NCBI GenBank assembly: GCA_030619415.1
Contig: JAUXBM010000059.1
Coordinates: 1 to 8,641, forward strand
Source: Chlorobiota bacterium
GTDB lineage: Bacteria; Bacteroidota; Bacteroidia; Bacteroidales; F082
Direction: 5' to 3'
DNA length: 8,641 bases
Of the stretch, positions 6,485 to 8,641 are shown piece by piece. The notes below the pieces were generated by a model. It did not search any database and was not told the DNA's origin. It saw only the letters and a program-made list of their open reading frames with translations. Every line of letters starts with the position of its first letter. Within the stretch, counting starts at the first letter, position 1. The position numbers were made by a program, and so were the translations under genes.

Positions 6485-7654
6485 TTAATATGAATGTTTT
6501 ACGGTGCGTTTGTAAATAAAATTCAACTGGTATCCAATGCCAAACCCAATGTATTCTGCTTTGCCCCAATTTGAATTCAAGGCAATATTTGCAAATATAT
6601 TGTCGGTAAATAAATACCTGAATGTTAGCCGTTGATACAAATCGCCTTCACTTCTCTCAAGTCCCGCCAAATAAACCCCAAAATTAAAAACGAACGACAA
6701 ACGGCCAAAAACAAGCTGGTAAGCAGCGCTTATGCCTGGTTTAAAAAGCTGGATGGTATTGTCCACATGACTACCTTGCCATTCAATTATATATTTATCA
6801 GAGTTGTCATATGTCAGGTCCAGGCCCATACCAAATTTGCTTTTGTAAGAAACCTGAAAAAATAAATTTGTATAAATACAGTAAACCATAAAACGCTGCC
6901 CAAGTTGTTGGCTCATGTCTTTTATACCCAGTGCAAAGCCCACATCAAAATCGAGTGTTTTTCTTCCGTCGAACTCATAAGTGTACAATTCGGGCCGGAG
7001 TTTCTTGCTTAATTGCGGATTTGGTCGTTTGAGGTAAGCCGAAAAACCGACAGTAGCAGTTATGATATTTAATCCATAATTTGGCGTTTTCATCGACCCG
7101 TTCGAGAAATGAGTGAGGCCCAATCCACCTGAAAATGTAACAATATCGCCGAATTTTCTTCGATATTCGAAATAGAGGCTGCCCGCAACATTCAGGCTCG
7201 AACCGATCGCGAAATTCTTGTAGTTTTCAAGTCGGTCAAAGTTGTTGATAAGATATCCCAAACCCAATCCCAGCCTGAAATTAAAACTTTGCTTTTCATC
7301 CTGAACCAACGGAAAATTGATAAAAGGATAAACCGCATAGGCAGATCCAAGCTCGTCGAATCCGCCAATGGGCGAATACCAAAAAGCAATTCCAACAATC
7401 GGGTAACCATACATTGACTCCCACATTTGCTTACCCCAGGTTGCTTTTTGAATACTAAACTCAAAAGCCGGAAAATGTGATTGAAAAATATCGAGTTCCA
7501 GGTGATGGCTCATCAGGAAACCGTATTGCATTTTCAATTCAGCCATCAGGTTGTGTTTGCTGTACGACTTTCGGGATTGTCCTGATGCTACATTCAAAAA
7601 GGAGAAGAGCACCGTTAGGCAGAGCAAATATTTTATGATCCGATTCTTTGTCAA
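6485..7654 (-). CDS. PagL / acyloxyacyl-hydrolase-like outer membrane beta-barrel protein
   Basis: 389 residues. Residues 1-25 form a signal peptide (TKNRIIK n-region, hydrophobic core, ending VASG before Gln26); the rest alternates hydrophobic/polar strands ending at aromatic residues, as in an outer membrane barrel. Residues 178-207 carry the lipid A 3-O-deacylase (PagL) signature: THFSNG followed by PNYGLN, with His182 and Ser184 at the catalytic His-x-Ser positions. The residue corresponding to the catalytic Glu of Pseudomonas PagL appears to be Asn196. It is about twice the length of PagL, with a long C-terminal barrel-like half, as in larger Bacteroidota acyloxyacyl-hydrolase annotations. 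The start is TTG at 7654: an in-frame TAA sits three codons upstream (7661-7663) and the first ATG (residue 37) would remove the signal peptide. It heads a three-gene minus-strand run and diverges from mazG. Family is well supported; enzyme activity is not. Confidence 0.75.
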   Translation of the reverse strand: MTKNRIIKYLLCLTVLFSFLNVASGQSRKSYSKHNLMAELKMQYGFLMSHHLELDIFQSHFPAFEFSIQKATWGKQMWESMYGYPIVGIAFWYSPIGGFDELGSAYAVYPFINFPLVQDEKQSFNFRLGLGLGYLINNFDRLENYKNFAIGSSLNVAGSLYFEYRRKFGDIVTFSGGLGLTHFSNGSMKTPNYGLNIITATVGFSAYLKRPNPQLSKKLRPELYTYEFDGRKTLDFDVGFALGIKDMSQQLGQRFMVYCIYTNLFFQVSYKSKFGMGLDLTYDNSDKYIIEWQGSHVDNTIQLFKPGISAAYQLVFGRLSFVFNFGVYLAGLERSEGDLYQRLTFRYLFTDNIFANIALNSNWGKAEYIGFGIGYQLNFIYKRTVKHSY

Positions 7655-7664
7655 GACAACTTAG

Positions 7665-7672
7665 TATCTTCG
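7665..7672 (+). promoter_or_regulatory. Predicted -7 element of mazG
   Basis: TATCTTCG differs by one base from TATCTTTG, a common form of the Bacteroidota -7 element, and lies 35 bases before the mazG ATG. A TTTG at 7647-7650 is upstream but the 14-base spacer is shorter than usual. This is a moderate call from consensus only. Confidence 0.35.
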
Positions 7673-7674
7673 CA

Positions 7675-7682
7675 CAAATTTA
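7675..7682 (-). promoter_or_regulatory. Predicted -7 element of the PagL-like gene / envelope run
   Basis: The minus strand reads TAAATTTG, an exact TAnnTTTG match, 20 bases before the TTG start at 7654. Upstream, a TTG at 15 bases and a weak TTTC at 22 bases are the only -33 candidates, so that half is poor. The predicted start of transcription is near 7669. Confidence 0.4.
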
Positions 7683-7707
7683 GGAGAATCGCTGGTTCAA
7701 CCACGAA

Positions 7708-8517
7708 ATGATGAATAATAAAAACCGGATGTCTAATCATAGAATAAAGGAAAAAACAGTAGCTTTTGAAAGGCTGCTAAATATAATGGACGACCTGCGA
7801 AAAGGTTGCCCGTGGGACAAGGAACAAACACTTGAGAGCCTCAGGCATTTAACCATAGAAGAAGTCTATGAACTTTCGGATGCTATTTTGGAGGGTGATC
7901 TTAACGAAGTAAAAAAGGAGTTGGGTGATTTGATGCTTCACCTGGTGTTTTATGCAAAGATTGGATCAGAAACCAACGATTTTGATATGAAGGATGTGTT
8001 GGATGGAATTTCCGAAAAGCTGATTTTCCGCCATCCGCATATTTATGGAGATGTTGAAGTTAGCAGTCCGGAAGAGGTAAAAAATAACTGGGAAAAACTA
8101 AAGCTCAAAGAAGGCAAAAAATCGGTGCTCGAAGGTGTTCCCCAATCAATGCCACCACTTGTAAAAGCGTATCGCATCCAGGAAAAAGTGAAAGGCGTTG
8201 GCTTTGAATGGGAATACAGCCAGCAGGTTTGGGACAAGGTATTGGAAGAAATGAATGAACTGAAGCACGAGGTGGAAACCGGGGGCAGCAAGGAAAAAAT
8301 GGAAGATGAACTGGGTGACCTTTTGTTTGCCCTGGTCAACTATTCCCGGTATATTGGGGTTAATCCGGAGGATGCTTTAGAGCGCACAAATAAAAAATTC
8401 ATCCGCCGTTTTCAGTTTATCGAGACCGAATCGGCCAAAGATGGCAAAAGTATTGAGGCGATGTCGTTGGATGAAATGGATGTGTACTGGAATAAGGCGA
8501 AGGGGTTGGAGGGGTGA
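7708..8517 (+). CDS. mazG: Nucleoside triphosphate pyrophosphohydrolase MazG
   Basis: 269 residues, close to the 263 of E. coli MazG, a cytoplasmic enzyme that hydrolyses NTPs and dNTPs to NMP and pyrophosphate and removes abnormal nucleotides. Two MazG domains are present in tandem. The N-terminal one has CPWD at 34-37, the hallmark LRHLTIEEVYE segment at 45-55 and the metal-binding pattern E51-E52-x-x-E55 with E71-x-x-D74; the second has E180-E181-x-x-E184 with E201-x-x-D204, and GVGFEW at 163-168 in between. All acidic ligands are intact in both. ATGs occur at codons 1, 2 and 8; Met8 (7729) would give an N-terminus closer to the usual family length, so the first seven residues are doubtful. 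The last five residues (KGLEG) are encoded by sequence continuous with the downstream heptamer array. It is divergent from the PagL-like gene. Confidence 0.97.
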   Translation: MMNNKNRMSNHRIKEKTVAFERLLNIMDDLRKGCPWDKEQTLESLRHLTIEEVYELSDAILEGDLNEVKKELGDLMLHLVFYAKIGSETNDFDMKDVLDGISEKLIFRHPHIYGDVEVSSPEEVKNNWEKLKLKEGKKSVLEGVPQSMPPLVKAYRIQEKVKGVGFEWEYSQQVWDKVLEEMNELKHEVETGGSKEKMEDELGDLLFALVNYSRYIGVNPEDALERTNKKFIRRFQFIETESAKDGKSIEAMSLDEMDVYWNKAKGLEG

Positions 8518-8544
8518 GTTTCGAGTCTCGGGTCTCGGGTTTTG
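8503..8544 (+). repeat. Second heptamer array, overlapping the 3' end of mazG
   Basis: Reading in 7-base register: GGGTTGG, AGGGGTG, AGTTTCG, AGTCTCG, GGTCTCG, GGTTTTG. The last four units fit the RGTYTYG consensus of the array after proS. The first is identical to that array's second unit, and the 10-mer GGGGTTGGAG occurs in both places (2469-2478 and 8502-8511). The mazG stop codon lies inside the array. Confidence 0.75.
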
Positions 8545-8548
8545 TCAA

Positions 8549-8641
8549 TGCCTGAAATACGTTGACCACTTTTAGTAAAAAAATAAGATACAAAAATAGA
8601 CTAAAAATGGCGACACGAGAAAAATTCAAAATGACAACATC
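8549..8641 (+). mobile_element. Possible left end of an insertion sequence (partial, unproven)
   Basis: The stretch opens TGCCTGAAATACGTTGACC, in the style of an IS3-type terminal repeat (TG at the tip). It is followed by an AT-rich leader and, 58 bases in, an ATG (8607) whose frame stays open for the remaining 35 bases and begins MATREKFKMTT. That spacing is typical of an IS end and its first orf. The far end, the transposase and any target duplication lie outside the window, so an ordinary intergenic region with an ordinary gene start is equally possible. Confidence 0.25.
8566..8610. repeat. Inverted repeat around the leader of the right-edge reading frame
   Basis: CCACTTTTAGT (8566-8576) and ACTAAAAATGG (8600-8610) are inverted copies matching at 10 of 11 positions, separated by 23 AT-rich bases. 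The right arm contains the candidate ATG at 8607, so a hairpin in RNA would occlude that start. An AT-rich pairing of this size can arise by chance. Confidence 0.4.

Noticed and set aside
8043..8339. 98-codon Ser-rich minus-strand open frame opposite mazG
   Set aside because: It lies wholly antisense to conserved MazG domains; the Ser/Phe richness is the complement of Glu/Lys codons.

Overview
This window looks like chromosomal DNA from a member of the Bacteroidota, probably Bacteroidales or Marinilabiliales. The grounds are: upstream sequences matching the Bacteroidota promoter pattern (TTTG or TTG, about 19-21 bases, then TAnnTTTG); no Shine-Dalgarno sequence before the genes; an archaeal/eukaryote-type prolyl-tRNA synthetase; a DUF2807 (GIN-domain) lipoprotein; and a PagL/acyloxyacyl-hydrolase-like outer membrane protein. 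Base composition is moderately AT-rich. I see no tRNA, rRNA or CRISPR array and no complete mobile element.

Layout, left to right. (1) 1-911, minus strand: the N-terminal 303 residues of a lipoprotein with an 88-residue glycine/tyrosine-rich segment; it runs off the left edge. (2) 993-2462, plus: proS, divergent from the lipoprotein across an 81-bp gap that holds a promoter for each. (3) 2463-2525: nine in-register 7-bp repeat units directly after the proS stop. (4) 2539-3684, plus: a polytopic membrane protein resembling PIG-V-type mannosyltransferases, with a GTG start. (5) 3735-7654, minus: three envelope genes, in transcription order a PagL-like beta-barrel protein (TTG start), a DUF2807 lipoprotein and an LtaS/MdoB-type alkaline-phosphatase-clan membrane enzyme. 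(6) 7708-8517, plus: mazG, divergent from the PagL-like gene across 53 bp. (7) 8503-8544: a second array of the same 7-bp repeat, overlapping the last codons of mazG. (8) 8549-8641: an AT-rich segment with an inverted repeat and the start of a possible reading frame, perhaps the end of an insertion sequence.

proS and mazG are housekeeping functions (tRNA charging and nucleotide-pool cleaning). The other five genes all encode membrane, lipoprotein or outer membrane products, so the centre of the window reads as an envelope region: a sugar transferase acting on a lipid-linked donor, an enzyme that may transfer a phospho-head group, a possible lipid A deacylase and two lipoproteins. That they share a pathway is inference from position only.

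The least ordinary signals are the two related heptamer arrays, each at the 3' end of a plus-strand gene, the Gly/Tyr-rich lipoprotein, and the predicted promoters in both divergent gaps that face and overlap each other. I found no convincing new multi-gene system.
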